Source: Acidobacteriota bacterium (GTDB lineage: Bacteria > Acidobacteriota > Terriglobia > Terriglobales > Acidobacteriaceae). Taken from it: a stretch of 64,000 nucleotides of DNA. The position numbers and the translations under genes are program-made. The first letter of the stretch is position 1, and each line of letters opens with the position of its first letter. Positions 10,701 through 19,338 of the stretch are shown piece after piece. The notes under the pieces are model-generated. The model saw only the letters and a list, made by a program, of their open reading frames with translations, was not told where the DNA came from and searched no databases. The DNA lies in assembly GCA_021836865.1 (NCBI GenBank), contig JAKBHH010000003.1, positions 26,024 to 90,023 on the forward strand, written 5' to 3'.

Positions 10701-11394
10701 ATAGATCCATTTCTTGATTTCGCTCCAGCACAAAGCCGTGCATCCAGCTGTCGCGCCTGGCGAGCATTGTGACGAGCAGATCCTCCATCTCCATCCAATA
10801 GTTGTCGCGCCACGACAGCAGCGCCTCAATGGCGGCGCGCAGTCTTGCGTCGCCAGCCTCGACTTTCTCCAGGGTGCGCCGCGCGGCGCGCCGGTACAGT
10901 TCTGTCGGCTGCCCGTAAAGGTTCAGATCGGCGCCCAACCCGGAGAGGAATGGCTGTTGCAATGCAAGATCGCGGCAGAAGGAGTCGATGGTGGAAATGC
11001 GCAACTGCGCCGGAAGGTCGTTGATTTGCCAGTTACGCATCCGGGCTCGTTCCATTGCCTTCCACGCCAGGGATTTCATCGTGTCCGCATCTGCATCGGG
11101 GCCGGGTGCGCCGTTCGCTCCAGCCTTCTCAAGCTCTGCAAGAATGCGGTGGCGCATCTCGGCAGCGGCCGCCCTGGTGAATGTAATGGCAACGATCTGC
11201 CCCGGTTCATCCACTTCAGCCAGCAAGCGCAGAAAGCGGCGCGTCAGCAAGTCGGTCTTTCCAGATCCGGCAGGCGCTTCCACCAGAATGGATCGCCCCG
11301 TATCGAGCGCGCGGGTGCGCTGATCATGATCCGGTGGCAGAGGGTCCGGCGGCAGAGTGCCTGATGGCATAAGCCGGCTTGGGAGCTTAGTCAT
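7711..11394 (-). CDS. addA: AddA/RecB-like UvrD-family helicase-nuclease
   Basis: A protein of about 1227 residues that likely resects double-strand DNA ends with its neighbour. It has Walker A APAGSGKTDLL (40-50), motif Ia TFTRAAAAEM, motif II LLVDEFQDTS, motif III VVGDPKQSIYFFRDA, motif V MTIHKSKGLEFEVVIVPDL and motif VI YVAATRAREELHLF. The C-terminal PD-(D/E)XK nuclease shows ALGTAVHALLEEL and WLIDYKTT. The start at 11394 is chosen because the 62 extra N-terminal residues of the track ORF are read from inside the upstream gene; the ATG then overlaps that gene's TAA by 8 bases, a sign of coupled translation. The helicase-nuclease call is firm; AddA as opposed to another RecB-like name is less so. 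Confidence 0.9.
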   Translation of the reverse strand: MTKLPSRLMPSGTLPPDPLPPDHDQRTRALDTGRSILVEAPAGSGKTDLLTRRFLRLLAEVDEPGQIVAITFTRAAAAEMRHRILAELEKAGANGAPGPDADADTMKSLAWKAMERARMRNWQINDLPAQLRISTIDSFCRDLALQQPFLSGLGADLNLYGQPTELYRRAARRTLEKVEAGDARLRAAIEALLSWRDNYWMEMEDLLVTMLARRDSWMHGFVLERNQEMDLLRARLERPFTQAIRTHLSRMHDLLDRVPGGHDEILSLARFACEQMNHTLHRDLAELTQIPSGPFSDSTMMDDARQAWNSVAALLLTQEGNLRRRIDKTLGFPQDAKREKERLASLIQSLRGVEGFEAALAAVTDLPSAAYSEDEWRIVQACFIVLSQAAAELRVVFAEAGAMDFIEIAQMAQSVLQEEDGTPSEAAIAVADGIHHLLVDEFQDTSRRQHRLLASLVAAWPGTENRSLFVVGDPKQSIYFFRDADAELFPRVASLGLETPAGPAVALDRVSLKANFRTDPSLVGAVNQIFEPIFAVDDGSGVSFLAAQPARKPGSSTGPRLRLHLEFMPRTQQRRGNLAQFTQQNNKGEEAREAAQAAQLQEMVALIRSHSDRIEKARSSGDKYRIAVLGRTRTALALVADALHEASIPFRAVELEQLKTRPEILDALALGRALLNPQDRVAWLGVLRAPWCGLSLDDLHVIAGTDDSNPPEPPIPSLLPERHQALSDHGHAAVGRIMTVLDALPGLRASLPTATLGTWLEQAWIMLGGELCVDSAARANLNLLWSCLDQLPDGAEGLLGPGLDSALKELTALPDPAASCDCGVQLMTIHKSKGLEFEVVIVPDLQARSASTHGKLLSWLERGLAEPDESGEMTEFLVAPLQTRGADRGQAKQWVDREFRKRELQEMRRILYVAATRAREELHLFARPTYKEEQGELVLAPPADSLLATAWPALWQPVQESFDAWKTAQARSQDSAGGTLQSIAASEGSNLLMMSSPAGATILRRLEPDVIAASLVLPTTHRPIDEASQSETKLYKRHEGGRLSRALGTAVHALLEELARLRTGGDWDSARAALAAMEGRIIAQVRAAGAAPSHAASIAKEAVGIALEASSEPVGQWILSPHTQAASEAAWTGVVKGALRTVRVDRVYRAGPEPLSEGDSTTWLIDYKTTQVASADPAESVAALRAMFAPQLSAYAAVLANLDQKATIHAGLYYPRMRLFDWWMVED

Positions 11395-14065
11395 CGTCAG
11401 CCTCCGGCTCTTCTTCTTCGAGTACGACTGATGGCTGCTGCTCCTGGATGCGGCACAAGGTCTGGAGTCCGCACGCGACGCAGGTCTCAGGATATTTGCG
11501 CGGATCCACGGCGGCATCGCCGGCAAGATAGTCTCGCGCAAGTTGCTCGATGGTCTCCCGCCACGCGCTGAGCTGGTCATCTGTCAGGCGGTGCTTCATC
11601 AAAAGGCTGCTACCCCTGAGCCCTCCAAACAGAGTGGTCGATGGATCCGCGACGCACCCGGCAAAGCGGAACTTTCCGGTCTGCACCTGGGCCAGGGCCA
11701 GTCCACCGGCCTTGTGCGGTTCAGGAAGGGCAAACGTGGCATAGAGCGGAAGCTGCACGTCTTGTGGACGCGGTAGTTCCCAGTCTCTGATGGAGACACT
11801 GCCCGTCTTGTAGTCAATGACCAGCAGGCTTCCGTCGTTGAGGCAGTCAATGCGGTCCAGGCGCAGTTTCAATGTAAGCCCGGCGATCTGCACGACAGCG
11901 GGCGCCTCGACCTGCTCAACATGGAACGACAGGCGTGTAGCTTCATACCCGAGCCACTCCGTCACCAACTGGACCAGCCGCTGCTCTTCCAGCGCAAGGT
12001 AACGGCGCGACATTCGGTCGCGCACTCCTTCGGGCAGTTTTTCTGCGACTGTTCTGCGCACATGATGCGCAACGAACGCCGCTAAATCCGATCGTCTATG
12101 CAGATCGTCAAGATTGCTAAGTCCATGGGGCGGTCCACCCCACACTGCGTGCATCACATGATGCAGAAGCTGCCCGCGCTGCATTGCATTCAATCCCGGT
12201 TCGGCGGGATCCCAATCCTGCGCATCCAGGCGCGTGGTCGCAAAGGCCTTGAACGGGCACTGCGATTGTGCGCTCAAGAGACCTGCTCCGCCATGCGCGC
12301 GATGTGCCGGCAAAGGGATGCGGGATGTGTCGTGGTAGCGGATGGTACGCGGCTGAATTGGCTCTACTGTTGATCCCGGCAAAGGCGTAGATGGGCCGGC
12401 AAGCCTGAGGACGATGCGCGACGGTCTCGTCTCCATCGTGTTTTTCTGGAGAGCATAGCTGAAGTGAACGATGGGCGCGGAAGCCAGCAGCCGCACGGTG
12501 ATGCTCTGAGCCAACTCCCAGTCGTGCAGCGGGCTGGCGTGCGGCATGGCCGCGTCGCGTTGCACCTGCAGGGGCAGCAATGGGTGTGCCGATCCGGTGG
12601 CGGGCCAGGAATCTTCATCTGCGCCAAGAAACCAGATTGCATCGGCGAGAAGTCCTGCGGACTCGACAGGTCCCGTAATCTGGATGGGGGCATGGATCGA
12701 TTCAGGCGCGAAAAGAGTCTCCTCTACGATGCGGGCCAATGCTGCAAGAAAATCCTGCCACGAGATGTGGCGTCCGTTGAAGCCAAGTGATCCGCAAGTG
12801 TCCAGCGCCTGCTCCCATCGGCGAGCGGCCTGGTAGTCTGCGCTTGAAAATCTGCGCTCGCCTGTCAGGCGCATCCGGTTTAGAAGTTCAGGGACCAGCG
12901 CAGCCCATTCGAGCGGATGGCGCGGTGGATGCGCTGCGGCGAGCAGATGCTCCCGCGCTGCCAGCGTGCGCTCGATCCATGCGGCGGGGAGCGCTCCGCC
13001 CCCGATACGCTGGCGGGCAAAAGCATCCAGAGTCCACGCGGGGCGCTGCAGGCCGGCGCGACGCAGCCAGCGCATGCAGGCCTGCAATGCGGCCGATTCG
13101 TCGGCATCCTGTGCCGCAAACCCCGTCGCGAGCAGCCAGTCGACGGCGGTCTCTTCCAGTGCGCCATCAAGCCAACGCAACATTGTCAGGTAGGCGCGCG
13201 GCACGGTCGCCTGGCTCAGCGGGATGCCGAGCGAGAACTCAAACACTGGATCGGCTGCGGCAGGAGCATGGCGCAGGAAGGCCCGCTCGATGGCGCCGCG
13301 ATGCTCGGCCACCTCCCGCGAAATCACGAGTACGCGGGCCTCCGGATTGGCGCCGAGCAGTTGCATGCACCAATGGGCGCATGCATCCAGTTCCTGTTGC
13401 AGATTGCTGGCGTGAAGGTGCTGGACGTGCTGCGCCGGCGCGCCGGCCTTGCCGGGTTGCCAGGAGCCCCAGGCAGTGAGAAGCGCATGTTGCACAGGTT
13501 GCATCCTGTCGAATCCCACGGTGAGGATCGGCGGACGTTGCGCGTGATCGGCTTCAAGCAGCGGAATCGCCTCCAGCGCAACGCGGCTGGCGCTGAGCAC
13601 ATCCAGAGCGCGGCATTCGGCCTCAAACGTGGTGAGCCATGCACTAAAGATGCCAGGGTCAAGGCTCCAGCTGTTGCGCGCCATGGTTTGCAGGTGGCGC
13701 GGCGAGTAGCCGCACAGCAACCCGTACCCTTGCATGACCAGGTTCGCCAACCTGTAGCGTGGACCGGGCAGCAGAGCGGCAAGATGCGCCTCCTGCGCAA
13801 CGATTCCGGCCCAGATGCTCTGCTCCTGCGCTGGATTCAACACCATCCGCCCATCGACGGAGCGTGCTTCCCATGCGGCCTGCGTGAAGCTTGCCCAATC
13901 CTGAATCTGTGGTTCCTGCCATGCCGTGAATCCGTCAGCGCGCCGGCGACGATGGAAGTCCTGTCGGAGCACGCGCGCGGCACGATCATTGCCTGTGACC
14001 ACCAGTCCGCCATTGCGCAGCCACAGGTCGATGTCAGGGATGTCAGGTTTGTCCGCGGGACTCAT
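11387..14065 (-). CDS. addB: AddB-like PD-(D/E)XK nuclease (probable DNA repair protein)
   Basis: An 892-residue partner of the helicase. The N-terminal two thirds is a degenerate helicase-like region without a clear Walker A, as expected for the structural subunit. The C-terminal nuclease carries LLVIDYKTGS. Four cysteines fit an iron-sulfur staple: one in SQCPFKAF before the nuclease and the set CVACGLQTLC after it, spaced C-x2-C-x5-C exactly as in AddB. It matches the 'probable DNA repair protein' family seen in Proteobacteria as well as AddB. It is upstream of, and overlaps, the addA-like gene. The last residues are acidic (EEEEPEADDD). Confidence 0.85.
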   Translation of the reverse strand: MSPADKPDIPDIDLWLRNGGLVVTGNDRAARVLRQDFHRRRRADGFTAWQEPQIQDWASFTQAAWEARSVDGRMVLNPAQEQSIWAGIVAQEAHLAALLPGPRYRLANLVMQGYGLLCGYSPRHLQTMARNSWSLDPGIFSAWLTTFEAECRALDVLSASRVALEAIPLLEADHAQRPPILTVGFDRMQPVQHALLTAWGSWQPGKAGAPAQHVQHLHASNLQQELDACAHWCMQLLGANPEARVLVISREVAEHRGAIERAFLRHAPAAADPVFEFSLGIPLSQATVPRAYLTMLRWLDGALEETAVDWLLATGFAAQDADESAALQACMRWLRRAGLQRPAWTLDAFARQRIGGGALPAAWIERTLAAREHLLAAAHPPRHPLEWAALVPELLNRMRLTGERRFSSADYQAARRWEQALDTCGSLGFNGRHISWQDFLAALARIVEETLFAPESIHAPIQITGPVESAGLLADAIWFLGADEDSWPATGSAHPLLPLQVQRDAAMPHASPLHDWELAQSITVRLLASAPIVHFSYALQKNTMETRPSRIVLRLAGPSTPLPGSTVEPIQPRTIRYHDTSRIPLPAHRAHGGAGLLSAQSQCPFKAFATTRLDAQDWDPAEPGLNAMQRGQLLHHVMHAVWGGPPHGLSNLDDLHRRSDLAAFVAHHVRRTVAEKLPEGVRDRMSRRYLALEEQRLVQLVTEWLGYEATRLSFHVEQVEAPAVVQIAGLTLKLRLDRIDCLNDGSLLVIDYKTGSVSIRDWELPRPQDVQLPLYATFALPEPHKAGGLALAQVQTGKFRFAGCVADPSTTLFGGLRGSSLLMKHRLTDDQLSAWRETIEQLARDYLAGDAAVDPRKYPETCVACGLQTLCRIQEQQPSVVLEEEEPEADDD

Positions 14066-14143
14066 TCCTGCGTTATACGCTGTCCCTCCGCCGCGGCGTC
14101 AACTGTCGGCAGCTCAAGGTCGCCGCGGATAGTAAACTGAGGT

Positions 14144-15049
14144 GTGATTCGACGAATTTTCACACTTTCAGCGCTGCTTCTTGTTGCTGCTTTGGGCGGA
14201 TGCCGCTCTGGCCAGCAGGCTGCTGCGACCGCCTCTGCCAATCCTGCTTATAAGGTGTATAAGCTGCGCGGCAAGGTTGTTGCGGCAAACCCCTCGACGG
14301 GCGAGGTAACGTTGAACCACGAGGCCATCCCCGGCTTTATGGACGCCATGACCATGCCCTACAAGCTCAAGGACCCCAGCATTCTGAGCGAATTGCATCC
14401 CGGCGATGTCATCACGGCGGATGTGCTTGTTTCGCAGGATGCGGATGCCGATGTGCTACTGGACCATATTGTGGTGGTGGCGCAGGGAAAGCCGGATTAC
14501 CGGCCCACGTCGGTTTACCATGTGCCCACACCCGGTGATCTGGTGCCGGACTTCGCGCTGCGCAATCAGGATGGGCGCGTCCTCCACCTCAGACAATTTC
14601 GCGGCAGGGCGCTGCTTGTTACGTTCATCTACACGCGTTGCCCGCTGCCCAATTTTTGCCCGCTCGTGACGCACAACTTTGCGGTCATTGATCGGCAGCT
14701 TGCCGCCAATCCTGTGCTGATTGCCAGGACGCATCTGCTCTGCATCAGTTTTGACCCCGAACATGACACACCGGCGCGGCTGCGCGCTTATGGCGCCGAG
14801 TATATCGGCAGCGAGACAAAGGATGCTTTTGCGCACTGGGACTTTGCTGTGCCGCAGAAGGCAGTTCTGGATGACATGGCCAGATATTTTGATGTGGGCA
14901 TTACCACAGGCGGCGACGGCTCCATCACGCACACGCTGTCTACCACGCTCATCGGGCGCGACGGAAAGGTTGTGCAGTTTTACCCTGGGAACGAGTGGAC
15001 TCCTGACCAGGTGTTTATCGATGTAAAAAAGGCGGCCGGCGGAGCGTGA
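14144..15049 (+). CDS. Lipoprotein with CusF-like and SCO1/SenC domains
   Basis: A 301-residue predicted lipoprotein: the lipobox LGGC places the lipidated Cys at residue 20. Residues 36-112 form a CusF-like copper-binding domain (GEVTLNHEAIPGFMDAMTMPYKL). Residues 125-300 form a thioredoxin-fold SCO domain with cysteines 166 and 172 in TRCPLPNFCPL and the conserved His in ITHTLSTTLIG. SCO proteins deliver copper to the CuA site of cytochrome oxidase. The Cys pair is spaced C-x5-C rather than the usual C-x3-C. The GTG start at 14144 faces addB across 78 bases. No oxidase genes are adjacent. Confidence 0.85.
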   Translation: MIRRIFTLSALLLVAALGGCRSGQQAAATASANPAYKVYKLRGKVVAANPSTGEVTLNHEAIPGFMDAMTMPYKLKDPSILSELHPGDVITADVLVSQDADADVLLDHIVVVAQGKPDYRPTSVYHVPTPGDLVPDFALRNQDGRVLHLRQFRGRALLVTFIYTRCPLPNFCPLVTHNFAVIDRQLAANPVLIARTHLLCISFDPEHDTPARLRAYGAEYIGSETKDAFAHWDFAVPQKAVLDDMARYFDVGITTGGDGSITHTLSTTLIGRDGKVVQFYPGNEWTPDQVFIDVKKAAGGA

Positions 15050-15227
15050 GAGATCTCGCCGAGCGACTACCGATCGAAATGCCTTTAGCCGGGGAAGCAG
15101 GCAGCCGGCAGGGCAGGAGCCTGAGGGCGAACGCGAGGCCGGTCCCGGCGGGGAATAGTGCATCGCTTCGGCTGAACGATCATCCAAACTACTGCATCGT
15201 TGTTTGTTAAGAGAGAAGGGAATCGGA

Positions 15228-15608
15228 ATGGCGAAAGTGACTCTGATCTTTGCCGGATTGCTGATCGCGCTCGGGCTGGTTGGTTATGTGGGGACGGGCA
15301 GCCAGCATCCCACGGCGCTGATTCCTGCCGGCTTCGGCGTCTTGCTGGGTATTTTCGGCGGGCTGGCCATCAGCCCCAGCGAGGCGCGGCGCAAGCTCTT
15401 CATGCACGTCAATGTGACCATCGGCCTCATTGCCTTTCTGGGCGGAGCGGCAGAGGGCGTGCGCGGCTACGTGCATGCCTCTTCAGCAGGCCTGCAGCCC
15501 GACATGATTGCTCTTGCCTCCAAGTTGACCATGGCGGGCCTGATGCTGATCTACGTCATCCTGTGCGTGCGTTCCTTTATCGCGGCACGGCGCTCGGGAA
15601 AGGTTTAG
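15228..15608 (+). CDS. Small integral membrane protein, unknown function
   Basis: A 126-residue protein with four predicted membrane helices (VTLIFAGLLIALGLVGYV, LIPAGFGVLLGIFGGLAI, VTIGLIAFLGGAAEGVR, ASKLTMAGLMLIYVILCV). ATG 15228 is chosen over the track start at 15204 because GAGAAGGG lies just upstream. It ends four bases before the exporter gene, so the two are probably co-transcribed. I do not recognise a functional motif. Confidence 0.75.
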   Translation: MAKVTLIFAGLLIALGLVGYVGTGSQHPTALIPAGFGVLLGIFGGLAISPSEARRKLFMHVNVTIGLIAFLGGAAEGVRGYVHASSAGLQPDMIALASKLTMAGLMLIYVILCVRSFIAARRSGKV

Positions 15609-15611
15609 CGC

Positions 15612-17501
15612 ATGGGCGGTATGCGCGGCGCAGGAATCGGCATGGGGATGCGGGCTGAAAGCACGCCGCGCGGACCGGGTGCGCGGGCTGGCCGGGCGGA
15701 CATGCCGAAGCGCAAGCCGGATTTGAAGAAACTGTGGCCGCAAATCTGGGCGCTGGTGGCTCCGCGCAAGGGACTGCTGGTGGCGGGCATGGTCTTGATG
15801 GCCATCAATCGCGTGGCAGGTTTGGCCCTGCCTCTGGTCTCGAAGCCTCTGCTGGACACGGTGCTTTCTCCCCTTCACCCGCATCCGGCGCTGCTTGTGC
15901 GCATTATCGCCCTGGTCCTGGGGGCAACAATTGTGCAGGCGATTAGCTCCTACTCGCTCACCCAACTGCTCTCGGTCGCCGGCCAGCGGCTGATTGCCGA
16001 AATGCGGCGGGAAGTGCAACGGCACGTGGGCCTGCTCTCAGTGGCTTATTACGACGAGAACCGCACGGGAACGCTGGTTGCGCGCATCATGACTGACGTT
16101 GAGGGCGTGCGCAACCTGGTTGGGACTGGCCTGGTGCAGTTCGTGGGCGGGATGCTGACCGCCGTGCTGGTTTTCTTTTTTCTTCTATATCAAAGTGTCG
16201 TGGTGACGCTCACGGTTTTTGCCGTCGTAGGGGCATTCGTATTCATTCTGCAGTACGGCTTCAAAGTCATTCGCCCAATCTTCCGCGAACGGGGCAAGAT
16301 CAATGCGGAAGTGACTGGGCGGCTGACGGAGTCACTGGGTGGAGTGCGCGTGATCAAGGGCTACCACGCCGAGGAGCGTGAGCATAAGGTCTTTTCCATC
16401 GGCGTGGATCGGCTGCTGGAAAACGTGATGAAGTCGCTGACGATGACCAGCGTGCTTGGATCGGCCTCGACCACGGTTCTGGGCATCGTATCCGCACTTG
16501 TGATGTGGCTGGGCGGGCATCTGGTGCTCAAGGGTACCTGGACAGTCGGTTCCTACTTTCAATACAACATGTTTCTTGCGCTGATGGTGGCGCCGGTGTT
16601 TCAGATCGTCAACGTCGGGACGCAATTGACCGAGGCATTCGCCGGACTGGATCGCACCAACGAAATTCTGGCGGAGCCGGAGGAGAATCAGGCGTCGGGA
16701 CGCACGGTGAAGATGCCTCCGATTCGGGGAGAAGTGCAGTTTCAGGACGTGGAGTTTGCATATACACCGGAAAAGCCAGTGCTGCACGGCGTGAGCTTTA
16801 ATGCTGCATCGGGTACCGTGACTGCGCTGGTTGGATCGTCGGGTTCGGGCAAATCGACCATCATAAGTTTGCTCTGCGCCTTCCATACCCCACTCAAGGG
16901 CCGCGTGCTGGTGGATGGTGTGGACCTCGCGACCGTGGACCTGCATACCTTTCGCTCGCAGTTGGGCGTGGTGCTTCAGGACTCTTTCCTGTTTGATGGC
17001 ACGATTCGCGAGAACGTGATGTTTTCCCGTCCCGATGCGACGGAAGAGCAGTTTCTTTTTGCCTGCAAAACGGCACGTGTGGATGAATTTGCCGAGCGGT
17101 TTCCAGAGGCCTACGAAACCATCGTTGGCGAGCGCGGCGTCAAACTCTCCGGCGGTCAGCGCCAGCGGCTTTCCATTGCCCGCGCGCTGCTGGCCGAGCC
17201 TCGCATCCTGATTCTGGACGAAGCGACCAGCTCGCTGGACTCAGAGTCGGAAGCCATGATCCAGTCCGGACTCGCGCAGCTGATGCAGGGCCGCACTACG
17301 TTTGTCATCGCTCACCGCCTTTCCACGATCCGCCGCGCCGATCAGATTCTTGTCGTGGAAGCGGGACGCATTCTCGAACGCGGCAATCATGAGGAACTCT
17401 ACGCACTGGGTGGTCGGTACTACGACCTGTACACGCGCCAGCATGGCCTGGAAGCGAATCTTTTTCTAGCCCCCGGCGAAGGCGATGTGGTGCCCGCCTG
17501 A
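15612..17501 (+). CDS. MsbA-like ABC exporter (membrane and ATPase domains fused)
   Basis: A 629-residue half-transporter that would act as a homodimer in the inner membrane. Six membrane helices occupy about residues 55-330. The ATPase domain has Walker A GSSGSGKST, signature LSGGQRQRLSIARALL and Walker B ILILDEATSSLDSESE. The architecture and sequence resemble lipid A/lipid flippases of the MsbA type, but multidrug or peptide export cannot be excluded. A Gly/Arg/Met-rich extension of about 30 residues precedes MPKRKPDLKKLW; ATG 15702 is an alternative start, although GGAAAGG upstream supports 15612. Confidence 0.88.
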   Translation: MGGMRGAGIGMGMRAESTPRGPGARAGRADMPKRKPDLKKLWPQIWALVAPRKGLLVAGMVLMAINRVAGLALPLVSKPLLDTVLSPLHPHPALLVRIIALVLGATIVQAISSYSLTQLLSVAGQRLIAEMRREVQRHVGLLSVAYYDENRTGTLVARIMTDVEGVRNLVGTGLVQFVGGMLTAVLVFFFLLYQSVVVTLTVFAVVGAFVFILQYGFKVIRPIFRERGKINAEVTGRLTESLGGVRVIKGYHAEEREHKVFSIGVDRLLENVMKSLTMTSVLGSASTTVLGIVSALVMWLGGHLVLKGTWTVGSYFQYNMFLALMVAPVFQIVNVGTQLTEAFAGLDRTNEILAEPEENQASGRTVKMPPIRGEVQFQDVEFAYTPEKPVLHGVSFNAASGTVTALVGSSGSGKSTIISLLCAFHTPLKGRVLVDGVDLATVDLHTFRSQLGVVLQDSFLFDGTIRENVMFSRPDATEEQFLFACKTARVDEFAERFPEAYETIVGERGVKLSGGQRQRLSIARALLAEPRILILDEATSSLDSESEAMIQSGLAQLMQGRTTFVIAHRLSTIRRADQILVVEAGRILERGNHEELYALGGRYYDLYTRQHGLEANLFLAPGEGDVVPA

Positions 17502-17685
17502 GTTGTGTCCGGTGTGCCGACGCGACCAGCACCCAGGGACCAGCGCAATCTAATCCAGGGCTTGGTTGAAGCCGCTCTTCGGAGAGCGATCTGTCTTATA
17601 GCGTGATCGATCGTATCAAAGCTTGACGGGTATCCCATATTTTGAGAGACTGTCTTTGAATTAAAACGCAATACGGGGGACCAGA

Positions 17686-18498
17686 ATGCGAGACGCGGCT
17701 CCGCAAGGCATCTACAAAGTGCAAGCCCTTGACAGGGCCTTTGCTGTTCTTGATCTGCTTGGTGAGAGTGAGACACCGTTGGGTTTGGCCCAGGTCGCAT
17801 CTTCATTGCAACTGCACAAGAGCACGGCACACCGGTTTCTGATGGTTCTCGAGCGTCATCACATGGTGGAGCGCACCAGCAGCGGAAAGTTTCGGCTTGG
17901 CCTGCGGCTTTTTGACTTCGGCAATCGCGCCATAGAGCAATATGACCTCCGCGAGCGAGCGCAGCCTCATTTGCGCCGCCTTGTTGCGGAGACCGAGGAG
18001 ACCGCGCACCTTTGCATTCTGGAGCAGGCTCGTGTGATCTACATCGACAAGATAGAGCCGGCGCATTCCGTGCGCATGATTACGCGCATCGGGTCCAGCA
18101 ACTCAGTCCACTGCACTTCAGTGGGCAAGGCGATACTGGCGTTTCTTCCCGAAGACCGCATTGCAGACATCATTCGCCGCACTCGGTTTGAACGGTTCAC
18201 GCACCGCACCATTGCCACGCCCGAGGCGCTGCGCGCGGAGATTGAGAAGACCCGCCGTCGCGGGTATGCGGTGGACGATGAAGAACTGGAGGAAGGTCTT
18301 CGGTGCATTGCGGTCCCGTTGCTGGATGCACAGAAGCAGCCGGTGGCAGCGGTCAGTGTCTCCGGTCCATCTTTCCGCGTTACCGCGCAAAAGCTTCCGG
18401 CGATCGCCAATCATCTTTTGCATTGCGTCCGTGGGATCGCCCATGACATGGGCTTCACTGCTACTACGCGCAACAGCCGCGCAGCGTGGACGGGCTGA
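17686..18498 (+). CDS. IclR-family transcriptional regulator
   Basis: A 270-residue regulator. An N-terminal winged helix (QALDRAFAVLDLLGES, LAQVASSLQLHKSTAHRFLMVLERHHMVER) is followed by the IclR effector domain, with typical AHLCILEQARVIYIDKIE, SVHCTSVGKAILAFLP and AVSVSGPSFRVT. GGGGGA lies six bases before the ATG. The target is unknown; it stands alone, with an empty scarred region downstream. Confidence 0.92.
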   Translation: MRDAAPQGIYKVQALDRAFAVLDLLGESETPLGLAQVASSLQLHKSTAHRFLMVLERHHMVERTSSGKFRLGLRLFDFGNRAIEQYDLRERAQPHLRRLVAETEETAHLCILEQARVIYIDKIEPAHSVRMITRIGSSNSVHCTSVGKAILAFLPEDRIADIIRRTRFERFTHRTIATPEALRAEIEKTRRRGYAVDDEELEEGLRCIAVPLLDAQKQPVAAVSVSGPSFRVTAQKLPAIANHLLHCVRGIAHDMGFTATTRNSRAAWTG

Positions 18499-19239
18499 GG
18501 CACGCTTCAAGGCGGGTTCAGGCTTTTCGCAGAGTTATTTGGGCGAGGAATTTGCAGGACATTTTGGCTGTCCCGCATTCCCCAATGCCTGCAGATCTCT
18601 GTTGCGCTCGGTTTAAGCGCGAGCGCAATGCATCCTTCCTGGTGCAAGCTCTACTGAAGATATATAGCCGGGCTTGCGAGGAAGCCAGGAGCAGGGTTGC
18701 TGATTCAGGCCCAACACCTGTCCCATCAGGTGAAGCCTCGGGACGCCGCTCGGTTGGTTAGCGCGTTGCCCTCGCAATAACTTCTCTCATTTTCCTGGAT
18801 ATATAGAACATGCCGTCCGTTGGGCTGTGCATTTGACCGAGATAGCCTCTCAGGTTATCTGTGCCGGTCTCTCCATGAAGCTAGGATTGCATGGCCGGAG
18901 CGAAGCAGTGTGCCGACCGAGTCAACGTCATCAAGAGGATCAAACGAAGATCCTGGTGGCTGATCGCCCCCAAGCGGGCCACAACAGCCGGATTGCTTCC
19001 TTCTTGAACTCCAGCATAACCTGCCCCGTTTGCCGCTCCTCATCGACCATCCCTTTCGCCATTACAGCAGCTTGCTAAGGGATGCGCTTTGCGCGGGCAA
19101 GGTCAATGTTCTTTCCTGAAATGCCCCTAAGACAGGCAAAATACTCCACAACATGGACGGCCAGAACCGCGCTCGCCTTCCAATGTCAAACTTGTAAGGT
19201 GCATTGATTCATAGTTTTAGCTAGGGGTCGGGCGATTTC
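18499..19239. other. Gene-poor scarred region
   Basis: No convincing intact gene is present in these 741 bases. The track ORFs are short, lack ribosome sites and show no recognisable motif. One minus-strand fragment (18940-19062) has some coding character and is listed separately. Position beside a broken integrase suggests decay after an insertion. Confidence 0.5.
18940..19062 (-). pseudogene. Possible remnant of a transposase-like N-terminus
   Basis: A 40-codon frame reads MAKGMVDEERQTGQVMLEFKKEAIRLL then degenerates and stops. The EFKKEAIRL stretch resembles the start of IS3-type OrfA proteins (EFKREAVRL). It is too short to be sure; the setting next to an integrase remnant is the main support. 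Confidence 0.2.
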
Positions 19240-19331
19240 TGGCGGAGAGGGAGGGATTCGAACCCCCGATAGCCTTACGACTATGCCTGATTTCGAGTCA
19301 GGTGCATTCAACCGGGCTCTGCCACCTCTCC
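19240..19331 (-). tRNA. tRNA-Ser (anticodon CGA)
   Basis: Reads GGAGAGGTGGCAGAGCCCGG at the 5' end and CCTCTCC-G-CCA at the 3' end on the minus strand. The anticodon stem CCTGA/TCAGG encloses CTCGAAA, giving anticodon CGA, which decodes UCG. A long variable arm typical of tRNA-Ser and the GGTTCGAATCC T-arm are present. CCA is encoded. The integrase remnant ends 8 bases from the tRNA 5' end. Confidence 0.95.
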
Positions 19332-19338
19332 GCTTTAT

